Source: Arthrobacter sp. NicSoilB8
Lineage (GTDB): Bacteria > Actinomycetota > Actinomycetes > Actinomycetales > Micrococcaceae
NCBI RefSeq assembly: GCF_019977355.1
Contig: NZ_AP024655.1
Coordinates: forward strand, 3,286,001-3,350,000
Length of the DNA stretch: 64,000 nucleotides
Direction of reading: 5' to 3'
Shown: positions 22,843 to 31,956 of the stretch, piece after piece
Layout of the letters: every line of letters begins with the position of its first letter
Position numbering within the stretch: the stretch's first letter is position 1
Notes under the pieces: model-generated
The model's input: the letters and a program-made list of their open reading frames with translations, nothing else
Told to the model about the DNA's origin: nothing
The model's database searches: none
Program-made: the position numbers and the translations under genes

Positions 22843-24159
22843 TTAGACCCCTTCTACCCGCAGTACGGATGTGACGGAATTGATGACGTCCAGGCCCTTG
22901 ACGGCCTTGACGGTTGCTGCAAGTGCGGATTCGCGTGCACGGTGTGTCACGATCCGCAGCTCCGCCGACTCCACGTTGGAGTCGGCGTCGCGGTGGATGG
23001 TCTGCCGCATGATTTCGATAGATACGCCGTGCTCAGCGAAGAGCTGGGCGATCCGCGCCAGGACGCCGGGCTGGTCCGCGACGTCGAGGCCGATGTAGTA
23101 GCTCGTGATGGATGCGTCGATGGGCAGCGCGGGCACGTGCCCGGTGGTGGTTTCGGTCCGGCCGGGGCCGCCCAAAACAATGCGGCGGGCCGCGGAGACG
23201 AGGTCTCCCAGCACGGCGGACGCCGTCGGGGTGCCGCCTGCACCCTGGCCGTAGAACATCAGCTCGCCGGCATTCTCGGCTTCGATGAAGACGGCGTTGA
23301 ACGCGCCGCGGACGGCGGCGAGGGGGTGTTCGCGCGGAAGCAGCGTCGGGTGGACCCGGACGGAGACGCCCGTCTTGCCGTCCTCGTCGGTGAGTTTCTC
23401 TGCGATCGCGAGCAGCTTGATGACGAAGCCGGCTTCCTTCGCGGCGGCGATATCCGCCGCGCTGACCGCCGTGATGCCCTCGCAGGAGACGTCTTCGAGG
23501 GCGAACCGGGTGTGGAAGGACAGTGAGGCAAGGATCGCGGCCTTGGCGGCGGCGTCGTAACCCTCCACATCGGCCGTGGGATCGGCTTCCGCGTAGCCCA
23601 GGCGCTGCGCCTCGGCCAGGGCGTCGGCGAACTGCGCCCCGGTGGAATCCATCTGGTCGAGGATGAAATTGGTGGTGCCGTTGACGATCCCGAGCACCCG
23701 GGTGATCCGGTCGCCGGAGAGGCTGTCGCGGATGGGCCGCAGGATGGGGATGGCACCGGCGACGGCGGCCTCGTAGGAGAGCTGCACGCCCGCCTTGTCC
23801 GCTTCCTCGTACAGCGTGGGACCGTCCTGCGCCAGGAGCGCCTTGTTGCCGGTGACAACGCAGGAGCCGTGCCGCATGGCGGTGAGGATCAGGGTGCGGG
23901 CCGGTTCAATCCCGCCCATGAGCTCGATCACGACGTCGGCGTCCTTGACGAGGGTTTCGGCGTCCGCAGTGAACAGCTCCTGCGGCAGTTCGACGTCGCG
24001 TTCGGCGTCGAGGTTGCGCACCGCGATCCCGCTCAGTTCGAGGCGGGCGCCCGTGCGGGCGGCGAGGGCGTCGGCGTCGTCAATAAGAATCCGCGCAACC
24101 TGGGCCCCAACGTTGCCACAGCCCAGCAGGGCCACTTTCAGGGTTCGCAATTCGGTCAT
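22843..24159 (-). CDS. hom: homoserine dehydrogenase
   Basis: 438 residues. The NAD(P)-binding Rossmann fold is at the N-terminus (KVALLGCGNVGAQVARIL). The catalytic domain includes YEAAVAGAIPILRPIRDSL and GIVNGTTNFIL. A C-terminal ACT domain (YYIGLDVADQPGVLARIAQLF) is probably the site of threonine feedback. It makes homoserine from aspartate semialdehyde. Butts against lysA upstream and thrC downstream without gaps. Confidence 0.96.
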   Translation of the reverse strand: MTELRTLKVALLGCGNVGAQVARILIDDADALAARTGARLELSGIAVRNLDAERDVELPQELFTADAETLVKDADVVIELMGGIEPARTLILTAMRHGSCVVTGNKALLAQDGPTLYEEADKAGVQLSYEAAVAGAIPILRPIRDSLSGDRITRVLGIVNGTTNFILDQMDSTGAQFADALAEAQRLGYAEADPTADVEGYDAAAKAAILASLSFHTRFALEDVSCEGITAVSAADIAAAKEAGFVIKLLAIAEKLTDEDGKTGVSVRVHPTLLPREHPLAAVRGAFNAVFIEAENAGELMFYGQGAGGTPTASAVLGDLVSAARRIVLGGPGRTETTTGHVPALPIDASITSYYIGLDVADQPGVLARIAQLFAEHGVSIEIMRQTIHRDADSNVESAELRIVTHRARESALAATVKAVKGLDVINSVTSVLRVEGV

Positions 24160-25650
24160 TCAGACTCCCATGTCGCGGTTGAGCAGATCTTCTTCGGTTT
24201 CCCCGCGGACAATGAGCCGGGCAGATCCGTCGCGGACAGCGACAACGCCCGGCCGGGCCAGATAGTTGTAGTTGCTTGACAGGGCCCAGCAGTAGGCGCC
24301 GGTACCCGGTACAGCAAGCAGATCACCGGCTGCCACGTCCTCGGGCAGATATACATCTCTAACAACTATGTCGCCGCTCTCGCAATGTTTGCCCACTACT
24401 CGGGACAGCTGCGGACCCGCGTCGGAGCTCCGCGAGGCGAGAATGGCCGAATAATCCGCGTCATACAGCACCGGCCGGGGGTTGTCGCTCATCCCGCCGT
24501 CCACCGACACATACCGGCGGGGGTACGTAACGTCTTCGCCGGCTTCGGAACCCGGGGAATCCACCCGGACGGTCTTGAGCGTGCCGACCTCGTACAGCGT
24601 AAACGTCGTGCTTCCGACGATCGCGCGGCCCGGTTCGATCGAGATCCGCGGGGCGGAAATGCCCAGCGCCGCGCATTTGGAACGGACGACGGCGGCCATC
24701 GCCTGCGCGATCTCGGCGGCCGGGCGCGGGGTGTCAACGGGTGTGTAGGCAATGCCGTAGCCGCCCCCGAGATCCAGTTCGGGCAGCACGATGGAGTATT
24801 TCGACTGCATTGCGGCGAGGAAGTCCAGCAGCTTTTCCGCGGCGAGGGCGAAGCCGTCCGGCTCGAAGATCTGGGACCCGATGTGGCAGTGCAGGCCCAG
24901 CAGGTCGATGCTCTCGTGCCGGGTGGCCGCGGCCACGGCCTCCTCGGCGGCGGACAGCCCGGCCTGGTCGGTGGAGTCGCCCGCCATGGACAGGCCGAAT
25001 TTCTGGTCCTCGTGGGCGGTGGCGATGAATTCATGAGTGTGGGCGTGCACTCCGGGGGTCAGCCGCAGCATGACCCTCGCGGTTTCGCCCCGGTTGGCGG
25101 CGATCGCCGCGACGCGGTCGAGCTCGTCGAGGCTGTCGACCACGATCCGGCCCAGCTGCATGTCCAGGGCCCGGTGGATTTCGCCGTCGGACTTGTTGTT
25201 GCCGTGCAGCGCGACGTCGGCGCCGGGGATGCCGGCGCGGGCGGCAACGGCGAGTTCGCCGCCGGACGCGGTGTCCAGGCGCAGCCCCTCTTCCTCGACC
25301 CAGCGGACCACGGAGGTGCACAGGAAGGACTTGCCGGCGTAGTAGACGTCCACTCCCCCGCAGATGTCCGCGAAGGCGTCGTTGAACGCGTCGCTGAAGG
25401 CCCGGGCGCGGGAACGGAAGTCGGTCTCACTCAGCACGAACAGCGGCGTGCCGTACTGGCGCTGCAGCTCGCTGACCGTCAGCCCCTCGATGGTGAGCTC
25501 GCCGTCGTCGTTCCGTGCGACGCCGCCGGCCCACAGCGGTTCGTGGAGGGCGTTGAGGTCGGCGGGGACCTCGAGCCAGCCCGGCGCGAGGGGCGAGCCT
25601 GCGGCACCGGGGTTGTGAGCTTCGGCCGGCTGTCCTGATTTTGCAGTCAT
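24160..25650 (-). CDS. lysA: diaminopimelate decarboxylase
   Basis: 496 residues from ATG at 25650; the longer frame runs into argS. Alanine-racemase-like PLP barrel: YAGKSFLCTSVVRWV contains the PLP Lys. HCHIGSQIFEPDGF, LDLGGGYGIAY and EPGRAIVG follow, and the C-terminal GTGAYCWALSSNYN loop completes the site. It decarboxylates meso-DAP to lysine. The gene starts 5 nt after the argS stop, the pairing seen in corynebacteria and mycobacteria. Confidence 0.95.
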   Translation of the reverse strand: MTAKSGQPAEAHNPGAAGSPLAPGWLEVPADLNALHEPLWAGGVARNDDGELTIEGLTVSELQRQYGTPLFVLSETDFRSRARAFSDAFNDAFADICGGVDVYYAGKSFLCTSVVRWVEEEGLRLDTASGGELAVAARAGIPGADVALHGNNKSDGEIHRALDMQLGRIVVDSLDELDRVAAIAANRGETARVMLRLTPGVHAHTHEFIATAHEDQKFGLSMAGDSTDQAGLSAAEEAVAAATRHESIDLLGLHCHIGSQIFEPDGFALAAEKLLDFLAAMQSKYSIVLPELDLGGGYGIAYTPVDTPRPAAEIAQAMAAVVRSKCAALGISAPRISIEPGRAIVGSTTFTLYEVGTLKTVRVDSPGSEAGEDVTYPRRYVSVDGGMSDNPRPVLYDADYSAILASRSSDAGPQLSRVVGKHCESGDIVVRDVYLPEDVAAGDLLAVPGTGAYCWALSSNYNYLARPGVVAVRDGSARLIVRGETEEDLLNRDMGV

Positions 25651-25655
25651 GGCGG

Positions 25656-27320
25656 TTACATCCGTTCCGGCGCCGAGACGCCCAGCAGTTCCAGTCCGTT
25701 GGCCAGTACCTGGCTGGTGGCGTCGTTGAGCCACAGCCGGGTGCGGTTGGTGTCGGTGATGGGTTCATCGCCCTGGGGCGCCACCCGGCAGGCGTCGTAC
25801 CAGCGGTGGTAGGCGCCGGCTATGACTTCCAGGTGCCGGGCCACGCGGTGCGGCTCGCGCAGTTCGGCGGCCTTGGCCACCACCGAGGGGTAGCTGCCCA
25901 GGTGCGAGAGCAGCTCGTTTTCGGTGGCGTGGTCCAGCAGGGCGGCGTCGAAGCTGTCCTGGCCGTTTACCCGGCGCTCCACGCCCGCGGCGACGGCGTT
26001 GCGGGCGGCGCCGCGGGAGCGCGCGTGGGCGTACTGGACGTAGAACACCGGGTTCTCGTTGCTGTGCTTCTTCAGCAGGTCCGGATCCAGGGTCAGCGGC
26101 GAATCGGCGGGGAACCGGGCGAGCGAGTAGCGCACGGCGTCCTTGCCGAGCCAGGAGATGAGGTCCTTGAGCTCGATGATGTTGCCGGCCCGTTTGGACA
26201 GCTTGGCACCGTTGACGGAGACCAGCTGGCCGATCAGGACCTCGATGTTGACCTCGGGATCGTCGCCGGCGGCGGCCGCGATGGCCTTGAGCCGGTTGAT
26301 GTAGCCGTGGTGGTCGGCGCCGAGGAGGTAGATCTTCTCGGTGTAGCCGCGGTCCTTCTTGGACAGGTAGTAGGCCGCGTCGGCGGCGAAGTACGTCGGC
26401 TCGCCGTTCGCGCGGATCATCACGCGGTCCTTGTCGTCGCCGAAGTCGGTGGTGCGCAGCCAGACCGCGCCGCCGTCGTCGAACACGTGGCCCTGTTCGC
26501 GCAGGCGGGCGACGGCGTCTTCGATCGCGCCGGCGTCGTGGAGTTCCTGCTCGGAGAAGAAGACATCAAAGTCGACGCCGAACTCGGCCAGTGTCTGCTT
26601 GATGTCGTGCATCTGCGCCTTGTACGCGGCGCCCCGGATGACCGGCAGGGCGGCCACTTCGGTGAGTTCGCGGATGCCGGGGTGCTCGGTGAGCACCTCA
26701 TGGCCGAGGTCGGCGATGTACTGGCCCGGGTATCCGCCCTCGGGCACGTCCCGGCCGTGCAGCCTGGCGAACACGGAGTTCGCGAAGACGTTCATCTGGG
26801 AGCCGGCGTCGTTGATGTAGTACTCGGCCGTGACGTCGGCGCCGGAGGCCCGGAGGACGCGGGCGATTGCGTCGCCGAGGGCGGCCCAGCGGGTGTGGCC
26901 GATGTGCAGCGGGCCGGTGGGGTTGGCCGAGACGAACTCCATATTCACCACGTGGCCGGCGAGCGCGGTGTTGGTGCCGTAGCCGGAACCCGCCTCGACG
27001 ATGGCTTTGGCGAGGGCACCGGCGGCCGCGGCGTCCACCGTGATGTTCAGGAAGCCGGGGCCGGCGATGTCGACGGCGGCAACGCCGTCGATCAGTTTCA
27101 GCCGGGCGCTCAGGACGGAGGCGAACTCCCGCGGGTTCATCCCTGCCGTCTTGGCCAACTGGAGGGCGACATTGGTGGCCCAGTCCCCGTGGTCCCTGTT
27201 CTTCGGGCGCTCGACGCGCACCTCATCCGGGATGTCGGCCGCGGAAAGGGCAATGTCACCGGCCGCGACGGCGTCCTTCAGGCAGGCGGATATGGCAAGG
27301 GAGAGTTCTTCTGGGGTCAC
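25656..27320 (-). CDS. argS: arginyl-tRNA synthetase
   Basis: 554 residues from GTG. N-terminal ArgRS additional domain, HIGH motif in NPTGPLHIGHTRWA (about residue 137), KMSKS-like KLSKRAGN near 370, and the C-terminal DALR anticodon-binding domain. First gene of the argS-lysA-hom-thrC-thrB run. In corynebacteria such an operon responds to arginine and lysine, but no specific control site is visible here. Confidence 0.97.
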   Translation of the reverse strand: MTPEELSLAISACLKDAVAAGDIALSAADIPDEVRVERPKNRDHGDWATNVALQLAKTAGMNPREFASVLSARLKLIDGVAAVDIAGPGFLNITVDAAAAGALAKAIVEAGSGYGTNTALAGHVVNMEFVSANPTGPLHIGHTRWAALGDAIARVLRASGADVTAEYYINDAGSQMNVFANSVFARLHGRDVPEGGYPGQYIADLGHEVLTEHPGIRELTEVAALPVIRGAAYKAQMHDIKQTLAEFGVDFDVFFSEQELHDAGAIEDAVARLREQGHVFDDGGAVWLRTTDFGDDKDRVMIRANGEPTYFAADAAYYLSKKDRGYTEKIYLLGADHHGYINRLKAIAAAAGDDPEVNIEVLIGQLVSVNGAKLSKRAGNIIELKDLISWLGKDAVRYSLARFPADSPLTLDPDLLKKHSNENPVFYVQYAHARSRGAARNAVAAGVERRVNGQDSFDAALLDHATENELLSHLGSYPSVVAKAAELREPHRVARHLEVIAGAYHRWYDACRVAPQGDEPITDTNRTRLWLNDATSQVLANGLELLGVSAPERM

Positions 27321-27478
27321 ACTTCTAGCCTACCGGTGGGCCCGTGGTGTGGCGGAATCCGGGCACGGCGTGACGGCCGGCGCCGGCGGGAGGGAACACT
27401 CACAGGTCTTCAGGGTTTGGCGCCAAGGGTGAACCGTTACCCTGAAACCAACGTCTTGAAAGTTGTCGGTGCCTCTTT

Positions 27479-27538
27479 CGCTGTCCGAGTCCCCGCTGTC
27501 CGAGCCCCCGCTGTCCGAGTCCACGCTGTCCGATCCGC
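27479..27538. repeat. 15-bp tandem repeat upstream of the FMN-binding lipoprotein
   Basis: Four 15-bp units of the type CGCTGTCCGAGTCCC (27479-27493, 27494-27508, 27509-27523, 27524-27538; the last is diverged). The array ends 19 nt before the ATG at 27558, in the 237-nt gap shared with divergent argS, so it may lie in the leader or promoter. Confidence 0.8.
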
Positions 27539-27557
27539 ACCAAGAATCGAGCCCCGC

Positions 27558-27995
27558 ATGAATACCGCCTTCCGCAAGAGCGTCCTCGTCGGCATTGCCG
27601 GCCTGTCCGTGGCCGGAACAGCGGCCGGCTGCGCCCCGGCCGCGCAGCCGCCGGCCGCGCAGGGCGCGCCCGCAGCGTCCGAGTCCGCCGCCGGCACCGG
27701 TTCCTACAAGGATGGCACCTACAGCGCCGACGGCAATTACACCTCCCCCAACGGCACGGAAACCGTGGGCGTGGAGCTGACCCTGGCCGGCGGTGCCGTG
27801 TCCGATGTGAAAATCACCCAGCACCCGTCGAATCCGAACACCCGCAAGTTCCAGGGCGAGTTCGCCGGCGGAATCCAGTCCCAGGTTGTCGGCAAGAAAC
27901 TCGACGAAATCAAGGTGTCAAAGGTTGCCGGTTCCTCGCTGACCAGCGGCGGCTTCAACCAGGCCGTGGCAAAGATCAAGTCACAGGCCCAATAG
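27558..27995 (+). CDS. FMN-binding domain lipoprotein (RnfG/NqrC/PplA-like electron carrier)
   Basis: 145 residues from ATG at 27558. Signal peptide with Cys at 25 (TAAGC) as lipid anchor, a Pro/Ala/Ser linker to about residue 48, then one FMN_bind domain (YKDGTYSADGNY... KITQHPSNPN... EIKVSKVAGSSLTSGGF). The canonical flavinylation motif SGATxT appears as AGSSLT, with Thr129 in the accepting position, so covalent FMN is likely but the motif is divergent. It starts a three-gene run with apbE (21-nt gap) and the membrane reductase. Probable role: carry electrons on the outer face of the membrane. Confidence 0.85.
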   Translation: MNTAFRKSVLVGIAGLSVAGTAAGCAPAAQPPAAQGAPAASESAAGTGSYKDGTYSADGNYTSPNGTETVGVELTLAGGAVSDVKITQHPSNPNTRKFQGEFAGGIQSQVVGKKLDEIKVSKVAGSSLTSGGFNQAVAKIKSQAQ

Positions 27996-28016
27996 CCCGA
28001 CAGGGACAGAGGAATC

Positions 28017-28889
28017 GTGCCGCATCCGGGCTGGACGCACTTCGGCTTCGACGGGATCGGGACCCGCTGGGAGATTTCCACGCCGTCGCGCCTGTCCGGC
28101 GACCGCCGCCGTGCGCTGCTCGCGACAGTGGAGCGGTACGACGCCGCGTGGTCCCGATTCCGGCCCGACTCGCTTGTGGCCGGCGCCGCCCGCTCCCCGG
28201 GCCGGTTTGGGCTGCCCGCAGAGGCGGCTGCCCTGGGCGAGCTGTACCGCACGCTGTACCGGCTTACCGGCGGTGCCATGACCCCGCTCATCGGCGGCAG
28301 CCTGGAGCGCCTTGGCTACGATGCCGCCTATTCCCTGCGCCCGGGCGGCCCTCCGCTTCCCGCGCCGCGCTGGGAGGACGTGCTGGACTGGCAGGGCACG
28401 GTGCTGACCACCACGGCTCCGGTGGTGATCGACGTCGGCGCGGCCGGCAAGGGGCAGCTCGCGGACCTGCTCTCGGCCCAGCTCCGGGACAGCGGCTGCG
28501 CGGAGCACTTCATCGATGCCAGCGGGGACCTGCTGAACCCGGGACCGGAGCCGGTGGCTGTGGCCCTCGAGCATCCTTACGATCCCACCCGGGCAATCGG
28601 CACGGTCGAGCTGGGGGCCGGCGCCCTGTGCGCATCCGCCGCCAACCGCCGGGCCTGGGGCGACGGGTTCCACCATGTCCTGGACGGCACCACGGGAGCG
28701 CCGGTGCGTACCGTCGTCGCCAGCTGGGCCCTGGCCGGGACGGCGATGGTGGCCGACGCGCTCGCCACCGCCCTGTTCTTCGTCGACGGTCCGCGGCTGG
28801 AGCAGGAGTTCGAGTTTGCCTGGCTCACGGCCTATTCGGACGGGCACGCGGAATATTCAGCCGATTTTGAAGGGGCACTGTTCACATGA
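28017..28889 (+). CDS. apbE: FAD:protein FMN transferase
   Basis: 290 residues from GTG. ApbE fold: FGFDGIGTRWEI at the N-terminus, VVIDVGAAGKGQLADLL in the middle, a DASGDLLNPG segment, and TTGAPVRTVVASWALAGTAMVADALATALF near the C-terminus. It transfers FMN from FAD to a Thr/Ser of a target protein, here most likely the adjacent FMN-binding lipoprotein. No obvious signal peptide or lipobox is visible in the chosen frame, which leaves its side of the membrane open. It overlaps the next gene by 4 nt (ATGA). Confidence 0.92.
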   Translation: MPHPGWTHFGFDGIGTRWEISTPSRLSGDRRRALLATVERYDAAWSRFRPDSLVAGAARSPGRFGLPAEAAALGELYRTLYRLTGGAMTPLIGGSLERLGYDAAYSLRPGGPPLPAPRWEDVLDWQGTVLTTTAPVVIDVGAAGKGQLADLLSAQLRDSGCAEHFIDASGDLLNPGPEPVAVALEHPYDPTRAIGTVELGAGALCASAANRRAWGDGFHHVLDGTTGAPVRTVVASWALAGTAMVADALATALFFVDGPRLEQEFEFAWLTAYSDGHAEYSADFEGALFT

Positions 28890-30493
28890 CCGCCATCACC
28901 ACCACTCCGCTCGGCTCGAAGCTTGACACCGCCCTGGGCCGGCTCACGATGTACCGGCTGGTGCTGTGGGTCCTGGCCGTCCTGGCCGGCTACAGCCTGC
29001 TGCTCAATGTGCTGGGCTGGCTGACCTTCGGGCTGCCGGAAATGCTGGCCCACCTTGGCCTGTGCCTTGGCGTGACGTACGCCACCAACCTGGCGCTGGC
29101 CGCGTTTTTTCACGTGCGGCCGCACACGGAATCCTCCTTCATCACCGGCCTGCTGCTGTATTTCCTCTTCTGGCCCAGCCAGCTGACGCAGGGCCTTCAG
29201 CTGGCTGAGCTCGCCGGCGTCGCACTGGCCTGCGTGCTGGCCTCGGCCTCGAAATATGCGCTGGCCTGGCGCGGCCGCCACATCTTCAACCCGGCCGCTG
29301 CCGGTGCATTCCTCGCCGGGCTGACCGGGCTCAACATCGCCACGTGGTGGGCCGCGACGCCGCCGATGCTCTTGCTGGTGCTGCCGGGAGCGCTGCTGGT
29401 GCTCTACCGGATCCGGAAGCTGCCCATGGCGGCCGTCTTCACCGTTGTGGCGGTGTTCATCGTGACCGCGGAACTACTCCGGTCCGGGATGGAGCTGTCC
29501 GAGGCCTTGTGGCAGCCGATAGCGCAGCGTCCGGTGCTCTTCTTCGTCGGGTTCATGCTGATCGAGCCACTGACTTTGCCGCCGCGGCGATGGCAGCAAC
29601 TGGTGCTGGCCGCCGTCGTCGGGGTGCTCTTCGCGGTCCCCTACAACCTGGGGTTTGTGGCCAACTCCCCCGAGCTGGCGCTCCTCGCGGGCAACGTGCT
29701 CGCCTTCGCCGCCGGACAGCGCGGCCGGGTGCGGCTGCAATTCGTCGGGAGGCGGCCGCTGACGCCCACGACGACGGAATTCAGCTTCCGTCCGGAGCGC
29801 CCGGTGCGCTTCACCGCCGGGCAGTACCTGGAACTGCACCTGCCGCCGGCCAAGGCCGGCGGCAGGAATGCTGGCAAGAGTGACATCAGGGGCGACGGCA
29901 GGGGAATCCGCCGTGTCTTCAGCCTGACCAGCGCACCCGGCACCCCGCTGCTGACGATCGGGGTGGGGACCGCGGAACCCGTCTCGGCGGCCAAGCGATC
30001 GCTGCTGGCCCTCACGCCCGGGGAAGGCCTCGCCGCGACCATGGTGGGTGGCGACTTCGTCCTGCCCCGGAACCCGGCGATCCCCGTGCTGTTCATCGCG
30101 GCCGGAATCGGCATCACCCCCTATTTGGCCCACCTGTCCGGGACCGCAGCCGGGGCGGCCACCGGAACGCCATCCGGGACGGGCACCGCCGACAGGGACG
30201 TCATTCTGCTCTATCTGGCAAAGAATGCCGCCGAACTCGCCTATGCCGAGGAGCTGCAGCGCTCGGGGGCGCGCATCCTGGCGCGGCTTGCCGATGGTTC
30301 GGTGCCGCCGGCCTTCATGAAGGACACCGGCGCCCAAAGAATCGACGCCGCGGCCCTCAAGGAGCTGGTCCCCGACATCGCCGGCAGGGAAGTCTTCGTC
30401 TCCGGGTCGCCGGCGAGTGTCCGTTCGCTCCGGACCGCGGCGCGCGGTGCGGGTGCCCGCCGGGTCCATGTGGATTCCTTCGCCGGCTACTGA
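28886..30493 (+). CDS. RnfD/NqrB-like membrane domain fused to ferredoxin-NADP+ reductase-type oxidoreductase
   Basis: 535 residues. Residues about 25-270 form eight or so membrane helices with the RnfD/NqrB signature GRHIFNPAAAGAFLAG. Residues about 280-535 form an FNR module: FAD site RFTAGQYLELHLP and RRVFSLTSAPG, NAD(P) site FIAAGIGITPYLAHL, and a C-terminal REVFVSGSPASVRSLR...DSFAGY. The fusion should take electrons from cytosolic NAD(P)H through FAD into the membrane domain and on to the FMN lipoprotein. The membrane part may bind FMN, but a clear flavinylated Thr motif was not found. A Gly/Thr-rich insert (residues about 415-430) breaks the NAD domain. Confidence 0.85.
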   Translation: MTAITTTPLGSKLDTALGRLTMYRLVLWVLAVLAGYSLLLNVLGWLTFGLPEMLAHLGLCLGVTYATNLALAAFFHVRPHTESSFITGLLLYFLFWPSQLTQGLQLAELAGVALACVLASASKYALAWRGRHIFNPAAAGAFLAGLTGLNIATWWAATPPMLLLVLPGALLVLYRIRKLPMAAVFTVVAVFIVTAELLRSGMELSEALWQPIAQRPVLFFVGFMLIEPLTLPPRRWQQLVLAAVVGVLFAVPYNLGFVANSPELALLAGNVLAFAAGQRGRVRLQFVGRRPLTPTTTEFSFRPERPVRFTAGQYLELHLPPAKAGGRNAGKSDIRGDGRGIRRVFSLTSAPGTPLLTIGVGTAEPVSAAKRSLLALTPGEGLAATMVGGDFVLPRNPAIPVLFIAAGIGITPYLAHLSGTAAGAATGTPSGTGTADRDVILLYLAKNAAELAYAEELQRSGARILARLADGSVPPAFMKDTGAQRIDAAALKELVPDIAGREVFVSGSPASVRSLRTAARGAGARRVHVDSFAGY

Positions 30494-30557
30494 GCGGGAC
30501 TTTCACGCACTACACACGCACTTGCCCCGGGCTTAACTCGCGAAACGGGTGCCGATT

Positions 30558-30587
30558 TTCCGTTCGAGGCCACCTTCCTGCTAAGCT
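30558..30587 (+). promoter_or_regulatory. candidate promoter of tRNA-Arg
   Basis: TTCCGT (30558-30563), 18-nt spacer, TAAGCT (30582-30587), 37 nt before the tRNA. Fits the loose actinobacterial sigma-70 pattern (TAnnnT). Confidence 0.4.
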
Positions 30588-30624
30588 CTAGGACGTCCCG
30601 CCGGTAACGGCAGGATCCCTGGAT

Positions 30625-30697
30625 GCCCTCGTAGCTCAGGGGATAGAGCGTCTGCCTCCGGAGCAGAAGGTCGTAGGTTCGAATCCTATCGAGGGCA
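30625..30697 (+). tRNA. tRNA-Arg (CCG)
   Basis: 73 nt. Acceptor stem GCCCTCG pairs with CGAGGGC, D-arm AGCTCAGGGGATAGAGC, anticodon loop CTCCGGA with anticodon CCG (reads CGG), T-loop GGTTCGAATCC, discriminator A. CCA is not encoded. Confidence 0.97.
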
Positions 30698-30703
30698 CAA
30701 ACG

Positions 30704-30736
30704 AAACCCCGTCACTTCACAGAAGTGGCGGGGTTT
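30704..30736 (+). terminator. rho-independent terminator after tRNA-Arg
   Basis: AAACCCCG, CACTTC / GAAGTG, CGGGGTTTT forms a strong hairpin ending in a run of T, 7 nt after the tRNA. Confidence 0.9.
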
Positions 30737-30869
30737 TCTGTGTTTGCTGGCCCAAGGCAACGCCGAAACCCTGCGGCCTTGTCTCTGCCCAATGTCGGTG
30801 CCCGCTCGTAGGCTGTGTTCATCGGCGGCGGGCTACCCTGCCCGCCCCGAAGCATGAAGGGGGTCTCAG

Positions 30870-31943
30870 ATGTTCTTTCCAACTCCGTACTGTTCCATCG
30901 TTCCGCCCTATTTGCTCCGCCGCCTGGCCGCGCAGCGCGAGCCCGAACTCTCCCAGGCTGCCCGCGCGGCGAGGGAAGCCCTGCAGCACGTCCCGAGCTT
31001 CCAGGCCTCCCGGGCCGCCCCGTCCCCCGTGGCGCTCCCCGGCATGCGGGAGCTCAAGCCGTCCCCGCCGGAGCGGACGGTCTATGACGCCAAGTTCGCC
31101 GAACGGCTGCCCGGCAACGTGGTCCGCAAAGAAGGCGAACCGCCTAACGGCGACCACGCCGCCGATGAGGCCTATGACGGGCTGGGGCACACCCACCGTC
31201 TCTACGCGGAGGCTTTCGGCCGGAATTCCATCGACGGCAACGGCCTCCACCTCGATGCCACGGTCCACTACGGCCGCCTGTACGACAACGCGTTCTGGGA
31301 CGGCCAGCAAATGGTCTTCGGCGACGGTGACGGCCAGGTCTTCGAGCGCTTCACGAAATCCCTGAGCGTCATCGGCCACGAGCTCGCCCACGGCGTCACC
31401 CAGTTCTCCGCCGGGCTGGTCTACCGCAACCAGGCCGGCGCGCTGAATGAGTCGCTGTCCGATGTCTTCGGGGCGCTTGTGGAGCAGTATGTCCGGAAGG
31501 AGTCCACCGCGGAGGCCAGCTGGCTGATCGGCGAAGGCCTCTTCACGGACCAAGTGCAGGGGACCGCGCTGCGGTCCATGAAGGCGCCTGGAACCGCGTA
31601 CGACGACGACGTGCTCGGCAAGGACCCGCAGCCGGACTCGATGGAGGGCTACGTGCGCACGAGCGCGGACAACGGCGGCGTGCACATCAACTCCGGAATC
31701 CCCAACCGCGCGTTCTGCCTGGTTGCCACGGCCCTCGGCGGCAATGCCTGGGAAGCCCCCGCGCAGATCTGGTACGAGACGCTGACGGGCGGCACGCTGT
31801 CCCCCACCGCCACGTTCGGCGCCTTCGCCAGGGCCACTGCCGCCTCGGCCCAGGAGCTTTTCGGAGAGGATTCCAAGGAGCATGACGCCGTGCGCTCGGC
31901 GTGGGAAACTGTGAAGGTCAAGGTCCCGGGAGCCCGACGCTAG
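30870..31943 (+). CDS. protealysin-like M4 family zinc metallopeptidase
   Basis: 357 residues with AAGGGGGT upstream of ATG. No signal peptide. The N-terminus CSIVPPYLLRRLA is the short protealysin-type propeptide motif, typical of M4 enzymes that work inside the cell or leave it by unusual routes. The zinc site is HELAH (His170, Glu171, His174) with the third ligand Glu in ALNESLSDVFG; the catalytic His is in GGVHINSGIPNRAF. It cleaves peptide bonds before hydrophobic residues. A TAGGCT element at 30809-30814 could be its -10. Next gene encodes its likely inhibitor. Confidence 0.93.
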   Translation: MFFPTPYCSIVPPYLLRRLAAQREPELSQAARAAREALQHVPSFQASRAAPSPVALPGMRELKPSPPERTVYDAKFAERLPGNVVRKEGEPPNGDHAADEAYDGLGHTHRLYAEAFGRNSIDGNGLHLDATVHYGRLYDNAFWDGQQMVFGDGDGQVFERFTKSLSVIGHELAHGVTQFSAGLVYRNQAGALNESLSDVFGALVEQYVRKESTAEASWLIGEGLFTDQVQGTALRSMKAPGTAYDDDVLGKDPQPDSMEGYVRTSADNGGVHINSGIPNRAFCLVATALGGNAWEAPAQIWYETLTGGTLSPTATFGAFARATAASAQELFGEDSKEHDAVRSAWETVKVKVPGARR

Positions 31944-31956
31944 GCCCGGCTCCTGC

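Noticed and set aside
25641..27995. 784-codon plus-strand frame running through argS into the FMN-binding gene
   Set aside because: Only its last 145 codons (from ATG 27558) carry a signal peptide and domain; the rest is antisense to argS.
30827..30846. GGCGGG/CCCGCC hairpin upstream of the M4 peptidase as a regulatory element
   Set aside because: Only 6 bp with no conserved partner; common by chance in this GC content.
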